Below are positions 1 to 11,050 of a DNA stretch of 64,000 nt, in pieces. The translations under genes were made by a program, and so were the position numbers. The stretch is taken from NCBI GenBank assembly GCA_030272155.1, contig CP126199.1, positions 5,320,501-5,384,500 of the forward strand, in the 5' to 3' direction. Position 1 is the stretch's first letter; every line of letters starts with the position of its first letter. The notes under the pieces are model-generated. The model was given only the letters and a program-made list of their open reading frames with translations. It made no database searches and was not told the origin of the DNA. This DNA comes from Tetradesmus obliquus (Eukaryota; Chlorophyta; Chlorophyceae; Sphaeropleales; Scenedesmaceae).

Positions 1-112
1 ACCCACTCACCCTGACTCTTTCGGTGAATGAGCAACCCTGTGATTCATATTGATCGAAATTCGCGCTGTTGGGTCTAGTCAGGCGACGATATCCGCTAAA
101 GCAACAAGCAAA

Positions 113-3100
113 ATGACCCGCATTCGAGGAGTAGCCAAAGAAAAGGCTGAGAAGCTCGATAAATGGAAGGTATGTATTTTAAGTTTGTTTTGATCCAAAT
201 GCTGGGCGCAGTGCTGCAGCCTGTGAACAATTCTGCCAGTGCGCTTACCCTAACCCTCCCCCTGCCCCCCGTCCTCCAGGGTGTGCAGAAGGAGAGCGAG
301 AAGGTTGTAAGTGCAGTGCGTGATCTGTTGGCAGCAGCTTTGGCAAAGCAGGTACGCCTGCACCTCTCTCGGGCCAGGGCTCGCAGAGCATCAGCAGCGC
401 TGCCTGTCCCATCAGCTTGAAACACTATGGTCACCGAGATGTCCAGCTGCATGTCCAGGCATGTCCAGTGGCACCAAATCGTGTCCAGTTGGTGGGTTTG
501 CATGTCCAGTTGCAGGTCCACTGGACTGGCAGTCTGCCTGCAACTGGACATGTGCTGCTGCTGATGCGTTGTACGGCACGATACCCAGCTGAAACGCCGC
601 AAGTAGGTGTTGTTGCATGTATGCCGCTGACACTGTGTCGCTGAACAGCAGCACGTCAGCTGGCCAGCCCATGGGCTTGCTGTAGGGTTTGTCGATATCA
701 CGTCAACACCGGCTTGATATTCACGCCAAAGCGTGCGATAAAGCAAAGAATCATCATATATAGCAGCATTTATGGTGTCTTATGGCACGACAGCGCCTCA
801 AGACGAAGATCAGCATGTCACTACAGCATTGCACGACTTTCTTCCGCTGCCGAAGCAGCAGCCTTCCAAACACATCGTTTAGTTCTATTACAGTAAGTTT
901 AGTGGCCCGTATAGCCCCATTGCGCGCTGCTGCAAGGTGTGTCACTTGTTAAAATACAAAATGGTCAGATGGCATACGCTCGTGAACTGTTCGTCTACTG
1001 GTAAGCAAACAGCTGCAAACGATGATCAATATGATTACTGCTGAAGCATTACAGCGATCGCACCTGTGTCGCGCACTGCTGCTGCGTTGCATATGGTGCA
1101 CGCGGCTGAAACAGACTGCAAGCTCGTGTCCACTGGCAGAGACCATCGCTGAAAGCGTTAATGAATGACAACAGATCAATGCGGTTATTGGGCGTTTGTG
1201 AGGCTGCAGACGCCTGCTCATTGAGCAGCAGCAGTCCTTGAAGCACTATGCAGCTGCAAGGTTGATCCTGCAGGATTTCAATGCTGTAGAAAGCGCATGG
1301 AGCTGCTACTGCTTATCTTGATACTTTGATGACATGGTGAGCGACTCTTACCCAGATCAGCAGCGGCTGAAACGACAGCACCCAGCCCTGCAGCTGCTAG
1401 GGCGCCCAGCTCACAGCAGCAGCAGCAGCAGCAGCTACAGTTGCAGCAGTGCAGCAGTACTGTCGCAGGAATGATCACACCATCACCAGATCAAGATCAG
1501 TTTCAGGTACAGCAGCATCAGCCGTGCTATGTCAGCTGTAGAGGCTGGGTGCATGCAGGTTGTCCACAGGTGCAGTTGTGTGTCACCTGCGTGGCTGCTG
1601 CTGCTGTGTGCAGGCTCCTGTCAGCTGCCCGTCTCCCAGCATCACAGGTAGGTCAGAATAACGAAAACGTTAGAACATAACAGGTAGCAGGTTACAGCTG
1701 CTGCTACTGCTGCTGCTGCTGTGAAGTGACAGCTCTCCCAATCAAGAGCATGCCACTTGCTGCAGGGCTTGTCGTGATAATTCTTGGCAACGCGTGCATG
1801 AACATACGCACGCAGCAGACAGCATGCCCAGCAGGCCAGCAGTTGCATAATGTGGAACGTGCTTGCGACGCACTTCACACACACCATACTTGCTCGCAAT
1901 GCCCTCCATGTGGTGTGCGCGCCACCCATCCAGCTTCTACTTCCTGCGTGCATGGGTCCTACTTGATTGCAGTCAGCATGGCGCCACTGTATCTAATGCA
2001 GCAGCAGACAGCCTGCTTGGAGACCACCATTGTGATACATTGACATGAGACCTCTGTTGGTGCGCAGACCTTCCCTATAGAGACACAGGGGCCGACTTTC
2101 CGGCAGCGTGGCATGGCTGATGCACTTCCTGGTGAGCTTGAGCGGTGTGGCATTGCTAGCAGTCTGCCTCATATGTGCGATTCAGTGGCAGCGATTATGT
2201 TGGCGCAAATGCTGCTGCTCTGTAGTGTTGCATGTAGTGGTGCGTGGCGGGCGCCAATCAACGCGCAAACGCCGGTTGGCCCAGACCTTGATTGAGATAA
2301 CGCCAACCTCAACAAGTGCCACATCCTAAGCTGCAGCATGCAAATGTAAGTGCCGCTGCTCTGTTTCTGCTGCACTGCTGCAGGGGTGTTCTTTGAAACA
2401 ACCGCTACACATGTACAATGCAGGCAGTGGCAGCCTGCCAACTTGCAGTTGATGCCGGCTACGCAGACACCAGTGCGCGATCAGCAGCTGCTGGAACTTG
2501 TATGTTTTCGTTGGCAGATGGTGGCATGCAGCGGTAGTGGCAGCTGGTGCGTTGCTGTGCTGGCGCTGCCTGCAACAGGATGCACAGTGAATGCAGTTGG
2601 CATAGGCATCATCTGTACAAGTGTAGAGACGCAATCTTGTCAATGCAGTTCTTGGCAGCTGTTCCGCGTGGTGTCCTCACTGCTTATGTTGTGATTGCAG
2701 CAGCTGGGTGCCTTTGCTGTCATGCAGCAGCTGCGTGCTGTTGTTGTGATTGCAGCAGCTGCCAGATTCTGTTTGTATTGCAGCAGCTACATGCTGATTG
2801 TGTTACAGCCCATGGGTCACTTGCCCACTTGGCAGTTGCAGCTGCAGTGACTTGGTACCAGGGGGTCGAGGGCGCCAACCCAAGCACCTCGACATTGCTG
2901 TCCTGCCGCGAACACTTGTTTACTGCATCAAATACGTTTGATATAACGGTAATAGGCAGTTGATGAAAGTCCAATTGCCGTGTCCAGTATCGTGTCCAGT
3001 CACCTACTCGATGTCCAGCAGCATGCTGGACATGGCCATGTCCAGTCTCACACTGGACATGCCACATGGCATGTCCAGTTGCACACCATGCAACTGGACA

Positions 3101-5904
3101 TGCCTGGACATGCAGCTGGACATCTCGGTGACCATAGTGAAAGATTGCCGGCCGGCATGCGCTGCACGCACGGCCCGTACTGCTAACAGCGAGCCAACCC
3201 GGTGATTTCCGTTTTGCAGGAAAAGCTCAAGTGCAAGGACATGGTGCTGTCTGCCATAGCAGAAGGTGAGTTGCTGGCTGTGCTTCACTAGCAGCTGGTG
3301 TGCTCAGCAGCTGCTGATCAGCAGCCTCATGAGGCTGCAGCCTGCAGTCAGTGTCTGCTTCTAGTTAGCCTCTGTCTCCGTCTATATCAGAAGCAGGCCC
3401 GTTATCCCAAACCCACCATTCAGTAGCCTTCTGAGAAAACATGCAGGGTATCTGGATGCGTTATTCCTGCATCCGCCTGATGTGGCTGTGTTGCTGTTGG
3501 CACGCGTGCCTGGCTGCTGGCGGCATCATATGTATTCGCCACGTGTGCGTGGCAAAGACATATGAAGGCGCCTGCCGCCGGCCATGCGTGTGGCACAACG
3601 CAAACCAGACCAAGCCGTTTGTATGACTGACACATGCACCGCATCTATGAATCTCTTTGTAGGCTGTCTTCAAGACAAGTTGTGTGCTTTGCTCCGTTCA
3701 TGCCAACCTGTGCCTGGTTGTATTGAACAGAGGTGTGTGGTATGCCTGCGTGTGGCAATGTCATACTGCATCGTCAGCCTGTATCATAACCTGTGCAACA
3801 CACTCCCTGCCCTGGACCCCTGACTACCCCCCTGCCCTGCGCCTGCACACACGCCTTTCCTACTGTCTCTCCTGCAGGCACTTCAGTGATCTTTGGCTTC
3901 ATGGGCCTGCTGCGTTCAGACGCGCCCCAGGCCAGGCTGCTGGAGCTGGAGCTGGGCATCCAGCTGCTGCAGCAGCAGGCTGACGCAGCAGGAGGGTTCC
4001 TGCAAGGCCCTAATGCAACTGTTGACGAGATTATGGCGCTGGGGCTGGCAGCAGCAGATGGCCCTGCAGAGGAGCAGTTCAGCACAAAGCTCATCAGGGA
4101 GTGGTTCCAGCCCGCCTGGGTTGCCCAGGTGCGCTGCGTGAAGGGCGCACATGATGCTTCTGCTTCTGCTGTTTCCTGCAAGATTGTGCCGGCGGCCTGC
4201 AGCCTGCTGTGTGGCATCTGTAGCAAGAGTGCGTGAATAGCATGCAGCAGTCCTCACTCCTGTGCTGCGGCATGGCCTGATGCAGCACAACAGCGAGCCA
4301 GCACACATGCATCTTGCTGCTGCCTGCGCTGCTGGCTGGCTGGCTGGCTGACTGGCTGTCTGCTTTGTGCATAGGGTCTCATCAGCATCGGCATCTACTG
4401 CAGCATAGCACATCAGTTCTGGGGATGTCAGCATGCATCATACAAACCAGCCGACAGTTGGTCAAAGCGTTGACCGTCCTTCCCTTGGCAGCAGTGCTTG
4501 CATGCTGACTCCGCGGGTTGCTGTTGCTGCAGTCACTGCCAGCTCAGTCTGGTTGTTGCAGCTTCATACTTGCGTGCAGCAACATTCTGTAATTTCCTCA
4601 CTGCTTGCACCTCTGCTCTGCGCTGCTGCTGCTGCAGGTGCTGTCCATGTCTGATGCCGGCATCGCTGCGCGCCTGAAGCAGCTGGTGGGCGAGAGCGCT
4701 GTGCTGATGACGCAGCTGCGCCTCACCAAGTCAGCCTACAAAGGAGCCAGCAACAACCTGGTCAACGTTGCCTGGCTGGAGCGCAGCGCAAGCCTCGGAC
4801 GCCTCGCAGTCAACGGCATGCAGCTGCAGCGCGCTGCCAGCGTCGACACCGACGGCAGCAGCAGGAACAACAGGGCGGAGGCTCCTGCAGCGGATGTGCC
4901 TGCTGTTGATGCCGCCGCCCCCATGGTGGAGTATGCTGCCATCCTCACCACGCTGATGCTGTGGGACGAGGGCCGCTACGGGCGCATCCAGTGAGCAGCT
5001 GCGCCGTGTATCTGTTGTTTTCATTTCAGATCATTGTAAATGTCTTGTTTATCACTACAAGGACCAACGGGCGCATCCAGTAAGCGGCTGCGCTTGCGCA
5101 TGAGTGTCGTTGCCTTCGGTTTCGTTGCAGTACAGTGATATCGGCCAATTTGTGTTGTGGTATAACAAGGAGCGCTTCAAGCGCATCCAGTGTGCGGCTG
5201 TGCCTCACATTGATGTGTCTTGCATTAATGCAATATTGCCTGTTTATGTTGATATCACGACTAATAGCAGTGCTCCAGGTGCGTCCTGCAAGCAGCTGCT
5301 TGGCATAGGTGCGCACGCAGCAGGCCCCCGGCTTACTGCTTGCCTCAACACACTGCGTGGCACGTTCATGTGGCCGTATGCCTCCAAGTGCCGGCTTGGA
5401 AGCTCCTGCTTCGACCGGTGCTTGATGCAGTGCTTTACTGAGCCGCCGCCTGTGCCGGCGCCTGTGCCGGCGCCGCTTGAGGCTCGACATCTATTGCTTC
5501 AAGCGGGCTCTTGATACAACTTTTTACTGAGCCGCTGCGTGTGTTTTGCGCTTGCAGGAACATGAACCTGGACACACTGGAGCCGGCTGACAGCGCACCC
5601 CAGCAGTGAGTGACTCGGCAGGGCAGCAAACACTTGCAAGCCCACACACACCCACATGCCTCACAGTATACTTGCAGGCTGATCAGCTAGCTGTGACAGT
5701 ACCTCGAAACGTAGCGCAGTCTGGCTTGTGAGGGCACACAGTGCAGCTGAAGCAGGCTCACAGCTGCAACAGGTGCGGCAGCAGCAGCAGCTCTGGAACT
5801 GCAACGATCCCAATGCAGGCGGCTCAGTGAGGCCAGGCAGTGCCGGTGGAGGTGACTGCGTCGGTGGCCCAGCTGCACCTGACACATTGCCCTACCGCCG
5901 CTGC

Positions 5905-5936
<32 letters not shown>

Positions 5937-8361
5937 TGCAGGCTCTGGACACGCATCGCCGACAACCTGGACTTGACAAAAGACCAGGTGAGCAAACAGT
6001 GCTTTGTGATAACGCTTTGAACTGGTTGGGATCAGCGATGCGCCATCAGCATGAAGTTCGCCGGGCTGTCGCGGGTGGCTGTGTTGCCGTCCTGCCTTCA
6101 TGCCTCTTGGGAGCGGTGGCTGATGTGCAGCAAGTGCATGTGTGCTGCTGCCCTGCACATGCACAACCGTCGAGCACGTGCGCAGCCGCCCTGCACTTGC
6201 TCTGCTGATCTGCACGTGCGCGGCTGCCCGTAGACACATGCGGCTACGTTGCACATGCGTCCCTTTGTTGCACACGCGCGGCTGCCCTGCGTATGCATGC
6301 GACTGCTTTGCACACACGCCGCTGCCTCTGCACACACGCCGCTGCCTCTGCACACACACCGCTGCCTCTGCACACGCGCAGCTGCCCTGCATATGCGTGC
6401 GACTGCCCTGCACACGCGCCGCTGCCTCTGCACACGCGCGGCTGCCCTGCATATGCGCGCGGCTGCCCTGTACGTGCCCAGCTGTGTAGCTGCCTGCTGA
6501 CACCAGACTCCAAGCGGTGTCGTACTGCTCTAAGCGGTGCCGTACTGCAGCGGTGCGGTACTGCAGCGGTGCCGTACGTGCAGCGATGCTGTACTGCAGC
6601 GCTGCCACACTGCTCCAAGCACTGCCGTACTGCTGGCTTGGTGTGCAGGCCGGCCTGCTTGGCTGCTGCCAGGACCACACCGACGCCATGACGCAGCCGC
6701 TGCATTGCATTGGCGTGCTGCTTGCTGAACCCTTGTGCTGCTGCCCTGGTGTGCAGGCCTGCGTGCTTGGCTGCTGCCAGGACCGCAACGACGCCATGGC
6801 GCAGCCGCTGCATTACATTGGCTTGCTGCTTGCTGAACCCTTGCGCTGCTGCCCTGGTGTGCAGGCCGGCCTGCTCTACTGCTGCCAGGACCGCAACGAC
6901 GCCATGACGCAGCCGCTAATCGAAGGCATAAACGAGGCCGCTGCAGACGGCCTGCGCAATGCGCAGCTGCAGGAGAAGGAGCAGCAGCAGAAGAGCGCGC
7001 TCGTGCTGCCGCAGCGCCAGCCGCTGCTGAGCGAGCAGGCGCGCGTGCAGCAGCGCTACGAGATGCTGCTGGCGCAGTGGCAGCTGCTGGAGGTGCAGGT
7101 GCGCGCGCTGTTGTTTTTATTTATTTGTGTGTGAACTGGCCGGCTATCGCAGCCAAATTGCTTGCTTGCTGACAGGGTATCGTTGTAGGATCAGCAGTGG
7201 CAGCTGCTGGAGGTGCAGGTGGGCGCCCTGCAGCGCGCGGACGCGGCGTGTGTTGCCTTGCGTTGCCTTGCCTTGTCTTGCTCTGCCTTGGCTTGATGTA
7301 TGTCACAAGGCATTGTCACATGAGGTGCTGCTGGCGCAGTGGCAGCTGCTGGAGGTGCAGGTGGGCTACAGCCTTGGCTTGGTGTGGGGTGGGGAACGAT
7401 TGGCTGCCACAGTTCAAACCACTTGCCTGTTGAAGATATGGTGTTGCGAAATCAGCCGTGGCAGCTGCCGCAGGGGCGGGTTCGTCGGCGGCTGCGCGTG
7501 TGCACTCTACAGCCGCAAACATCACTTGCCTTGCCTTCCCTTTTCTTCACTTGCCTTGTCACAAGGCTCTTTCACGTATCAGGAATTTCTGTGCCTGCAC
7601 TCGCTGCGCTTACTGTGCTCAACACAAACATCTGACTGCTGACTCCACCGCACTGCCTTGTCACTGCTCTGCTGTGCTTGCTGCGCGCTTGCAGCCGAAC
7701 ATCGTGGCCCTGGCATACATCTAACTGCTGGCTGCACCGCATGCTGCCTTCTCTCTGCACTGCGCTGCTGTGCTGTGCTATGCTGTGCCCCTGCAGCTCA
7801 ACATTGCAACCTTGACACACATCTGACGGCTGACCGCCCTGCGCTGCCGCTGCTGTGCTGTGCTGTGCGCTTGCAGCTCAACATGGTGACCCTGAACACG
7901 CTGAGCATGCAGCAGCTGGGCAGGCTACAGGTGAGCCGCAGCCCTCATCATGGCTGCTGTGCTGCTGATTGCCACCTCGACATCATCAGCAGCATGTGAT
8001 CAGCACATGACGCTGCCCTGCATCCTGTAGCTTGCTGCGAAGAGTTGCGGCTACTCAGCAGGTGTGCGCTTACTGGCTGCATGCATGGTGCCAGCTGGCT
8101 GCATGTCGGTGACGATGGGCTGCCAGCTGGCAACGCACACACCCGTCACTGCTGCAGCAGCTGCGTTCAGACTGCAAATCACTCTTCATAGGTGCAGTAC
8201 AGTACATTGACATGCGCTGACTATGCAGGCGCACAATGGTGCTCTGAGGGACGGCATGTGATTTTAATCGTGCATTGTGTGGTTCAATGCAGGTGCTGTC
8301 CTACCCCAGGTGCCCCAGGATTGACTGTGTGATCAGGGGATGCGTGAGGCCCGATGTGTAG
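113..8361 (+). CDS. Coiled-coil protein of unknown function, copy A of an inverted pair (10 exons, 409 aa)
   Basis: I do not recognise the family. Modelled exons: 113-169, 280-351, 3220-3265, 3878-4128, 4638-4990, 5558-5605, 5942-5987, 6865-7098, 7877-7930, 8293-8361, all GT-AG with matching phases. The start is the first ATG (context AAAATG) and matches the start of copy B. The N-terminal ~60 residues are Lys/Glu-rich and look helical. Exon 4 contains SVIFGFMGLLRSDAP followed by a Leu/Gln-rich helix. Exon 5 ends in a segment reading LTTLMLWDEGRYGRI. Exon 7 reads LWTRIADNLDLTKDQ, and exon 8 is a Gln-rich helix ending QWQLLEVQ. The C-terminus is VLSYPRCPRIDCVIRG plus a few residues. No signal peptide or membrane segment is seen. 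The helix/Gln composition vaguely recalls algal bZIP-type regulators, but no basic region is visible, so that is speculation. Intron 2 carries a transposon. The TGA at 4992 lies inside the intron-5 donor and is not a stop. Confidence 0.8.
423..469 (+). repeat. Left terminal inverted repeat of the CACTA element
   Basis: This is a 47-bp perfect inverted copy of 3093-3139. It starts CACTATGGTCACCGAGATGT and runs into the CATGTCCAG subterminal motif array, which extends to about 555. Confidence 0.93.
1712..1790 (-). repeat. Dispersed repeat inside the CACTA element, second copy at 12299-12376
   Basis: Read on the minus strand, this segment (containing GAGAGCTGTCACTTCACAGC followed by CAG triplets) matches 12299-12376 on the plus strand with a few substitutions. 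The second copy may be a remnant of a related transposon; I found no CACTA terminus beside it. Confidence 0.7.
3093..3139 (-). repeat. Right terminal inverted repeat of the CACTA element
   Basis: This is the reverse complement of 423-469, ending GACCATAGTG. Subterminal CTGGACATG motifs lie just inside it (about 2965-3110). Confidence 0.93.
6240..6480 (+). repeat. GC-rich minisatellite in intron 7 of copy A
   Basis: Tandem, imperfect ~18-20 bp units of the type GCACACGCGCGGCTGCCCT occupy the intron. Equivalent units in the opposite orientation lie in the matching intron of copy B (about 22990-23330), so the array predates the gene duplication. The repeats open several frames on both strands; I do not read these as genes. 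Confidence 0.8.
6649..6972 (+). repeat. 108-bp tandem repeat carrying three in-frame 3' splice sites of exon 8
   Basis: The acceptor GGTGTGCAG plus the first ~55 bp of exon 8 occurs three times, with exon starts at 6649, 6757 and 6865. The 108-bp spacing is a multiple of three and the frame stays open through all copies, so any of the three acceptors would give an intact protein (exon 8 of 150, 114 or 78 codons). Copy B has only the site corresponding to 6865, which is why the model uses that one. Confidence 0.75.
7080..7480 (+). repeat. Repeated copies of the exon 8 3' end and donor site
   Basis: The end of exon 8 (GTGGCAGCTGCTGGAGGTGCAG plus GT donor, true donor at 7099) recurs around 7195-7225 and 7330-7365, with a degenerate copy near 7452. 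Similar extra copies of the matching segment flank copy B exon 8 (about 22434-22460 and 22587-22615). Confidence 0.75.
7690..7876 (+). repeat. Two decoy copies of exon 9 upstream of the true exon
   Basis: At about 7695 and 7797 the sequence has a CTTGCAG or CCTGCAG acceptor followed by a copy of the exon 9 start (AACAT... in the same phase). Each reaches an in-frame stop about nine codons later (TAA, TGA). The true exon starts at 7877. Inclusion of a decoy would truncate the protein before its conserved C-terminus. Confidence 0.65.
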
Positions 8362-11050
8362 AGCCCCAAGTGCATGCTGTGCTTGCTGTTAGTTGTTACC
8401 AGTAGTGGTCACATGCATGGCAGCAGGGCTGCAGCTGTGGTTTGAACAGGGCGGAGGCAAAAGGAGGTTTAGGCTTGTGCAGAGTGGCTGCTGCTCTGCT
8501 GCAGCGAGCCAGGGGCTGCAGATACAACAGCCAGGCAACAGGGAAGAAAGGGTGGTGCAGCATGAACAAGTTTGTGTGTGCGCATGCAGCTGCTGCATGA
8601 TGTGTATCACACTCTTCGCAACGATTGGTGCGCATGATGTTCACAGCGGGTGTGATGCGTGATCCATCACGCGTCTTAGGTAGGGCGGCCCCCTTGCATC
8701 TGCTTGCACACCACACCAGCAGTAAATGTGCTTCCAGATGATCAGCTCAGTATGCAGAGGCATGCAAACAAGGGCACCCCGTGCCTAAGATTTCATGTTC
8801 AGATTAGCCAAGCGCGTCAGATGAATATTATATTCTGCAGGCTGCATGTATCTGTGCCAGCTGTCTGTAGATGCTGTCAGGGTGATGGTGAACCTGCAGC
8901 TGGCCCCCCAACGTGACGCCCTGGGGTGTTCATTGCCTACTTGGCTGCACAATCGCTCCAGGCTTGTGCTGGCATGGTGAAGTTTTGAATGCGTGAGCTA
9001 GGCCTTTGGTTGCACATATTGCACGCAGAAAAAACGAACTTGGTGAGATTTTGGTGCAAACGAGGCTGCATACAACAGGCGGCATTCACATGCAGCGTTC
9101 ACACATCTTTGCTGGCTTGGGTGCTGTCAATTTGCACCCTCGGCTTTGTTACATGCATATGCGCAAACAACCTGCAGGTGTCTGTGTACGAGATGAATGT
9201 TTCCATATTATTGCGCGGCCTGCAGCTTAGCTGCTGCTGCGCAGCCTCCTATGTTCATGCAGCTGGCATGTTGATGCAGCCGGCACGGTGATGCAGCCGC
9301 CGCAGCCAGCTGCTGTTTGACAGACAGCACGAGGGCGTGGCATTGAGTCTGCATCTTGCGCCACTCGCAGATCAGTCAAACATGCACAGCCCGTATTGAA
9401 TTGCTGCTCAGTGTGCGCTGGTTAAGCGACTCAGCTAGAGACTCGGTTATGCGCTGCGGCCAGACACAGCGTGTTGGCTCAGGGTTAAATACACAGCTGC
9501 AGCAGCTGTCAGTTCAGTAGTAGACTCTGTCGGCCTTGGGGCCACATGCGATCATGCGCTGCCTTGCGGGCTGTCCTGCATTGCAATCTATACTATTAGC
9601 AAATAACCGCATGCTTCCTACGAAGCAACCATTTGCATGACTGCTGGTGGCTTGTGCGCAGCTGTATGTATGCATTGCATGCCAGGTGCCGGGTGGCACA
9701 GGCGGGGCGCATAGCAGCCCGGTCTGCGGCCAGAAAACCTTGCGGCCTTGCTCATAGGGAATGACTGAGTGTTGAAACGCTTTGATATCTTGAGCTATCT
9801 TGAGTGTCTTGCTATTGTCGGTCCAAGCACACCAGCGCTGCTGTCGAAGAGCAGCCTTGATCCAAGCGCAGTTAGATTGCATCTGTTTGAAAAGGCCAGG
9901 GACATGGTACTGCCTGCGTGCTGGAAAGGCCGGTGCTGCGGTGTGCTGTGATCCAAAATTGCTGGTGGTATGGCGGTGGCGCTTGGCACTCTGATCGGGT
10001 GCCGGTGTTGCTGGGTTGAATTGATGCATGCATGCGTGATACATTTAGTGCAGGTGTGGTCATTTACAGTCGATGCATGCGTGGTGTATCTGAGTCGAGT
10101 TGGCTGCTGAAAGCAACTTGCATAGTGCTGGCGGCACAGCTGCGCCATGCATTGCGTTGCTGAGGCAGCGCTGGGGCCAATCACCGGTCAGCCACTTGAC
10201 CTACCTAGACCGAGTGCTGATGTCAGCTACTGCACAGCCGCTTACCTCTGCATCATGCTTCTTAATGATGTACATACAGTAGTGCGACCGCTGCACGCAT
10301 ATGCGCTGCCGAGCACATTGTTGTGGACACTCATGGCATGTACCGTGGCACTTTCAGCTATGGCATCGCTGTGCTGCGCTATGCATGCCTTTGCAAGTGT
10401 GGTGAGTTGCAGTGAATGCATGCATGATGCATTCAGTGCAGGTGTGGTTGATTACAGCAATGCGTGCACAGGTAGGTGGAGGGCTTTAAATTGCCTGCTG
10501 AAAGCGGGTTGCTGGCGCTGATGTACACTGTTGAGGCAGTGCTGCGGCTGGTCACTGGTCAGTTACTTGGCCAACTTTGGATCGATTCTTGACAGCAGCT
10601 ACTGCACAGCCGCTCACGCCCGCATCAAGCATCCTAATGATGTGCATACGGTAGTGCGACCACTGCTTGCATACGCGCTGCCGAGCGCTTTGCTGTCTGC
10701 ATTATGGCACGGGCTGTGACCAGTTGTGGCCAGACCAGTTGAGTTTTTACAATCAAAGCCAGCTTCAAAGCTGCCCTTCTTCTGCTTTGATGTGAGGTCT
10801 TGTATGACACATTTGACTACTACAGCACTGTTCCGCAGCCACACTGCTGTGCTGCTTGCGCTGATTACTGGTCAACCACTTGATACATCATGACGGATCG
10901 TGCATGATCAGCTGTCGCACAGCCGCTTATATCTTTTTGCATCATGCATGCTGGTGTTCATCTAGCAGTGCAATCGATGCACACGTGCGCGCTGCTATGC
11001 ATGTTGCCGTCGGCACTCATTGCGCCTTGACGCATTGCGTTTTGCACCTG
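8362..11050. repeat. Non-coding part of inverted duplication arm A; no gene seen
   Basis: No convincing gene is present. Several blocks match, in reverse complement, the region beyond copy B: 8655-8780 against 21230-21350 (both contain GCACACCACACCAGCA and a shared ATGATCA core), 9000-9250 against 20760-21000, 9900-10030 against 19975-20100, and 10157-10320 against 19680-19850. The matches are interrupted by indels. The arm also contains short repeats and CTG-rich stretches. Confidence 0.75.
10157..11000 (+). repeat. Tandem repeat family, three diverged units
   Basis: Units start near 10157, 10528 and 10852. Each contains a block like CACTGGTCAG-CACTTG followed by CACAGCCGCTTA and TGTGCATACGGTAGTGCGAC-type sequence. 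Minus-strand relatives lie at about 19680-19850, 19130-19310 and 18780 in the other arm. The units have no convincing coding potential. Confidence 0.65.

Larger units (their letters stand above)
423..3139. mobile_element. Non-autonomous CACTA (EnSpm-type) DNA transposon in intron 2 of copy A
   Basis: The element begins CACTATGGTC at 423 and ends GACCATAGTG at 3139. The terminal ~47 bp are exact reverse complements. It is flanked on both sides by AAA (420-422 and 3140-3142), fitting the 3-bp target duplication of CACTA elements. Subterminal regions hold many direct and inverted copies of a CTGGACATG / CATGTCCAG motif, also typical of the superfamily. No long ORF resembling a transposase was found in the 2.7 kb, so it is probably mobilised in trans. 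Copy B of the host gene lacks the element at the same intron position, which gives an independent empty-site comparison. Confidence 0.9.

Noticed and set aside
423-3139. Autonomous transposase gene inside the CACTA element
   Set aside because: Open frames inside are short and show no transposase-like motif, so the element is called non-autonomous.
4638-4994. Stop codon TGA directly after the RIQ segment of copy A (and the same point in copy B)
   Set aside because: The sequence reads ATCCA|GTGAGC, a strong donor in phase 2. It joins to an exon in matching phase in both copies, so the TGA belongs to the intron.
5892-6813. Minus-strand frames of 189 and 301 codons opposite intron 7 and exon 8 of copy A
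   Set aside because: They are mirror frames of a minisatellite and coding exon; the matching region in copy B has unrelated frames.
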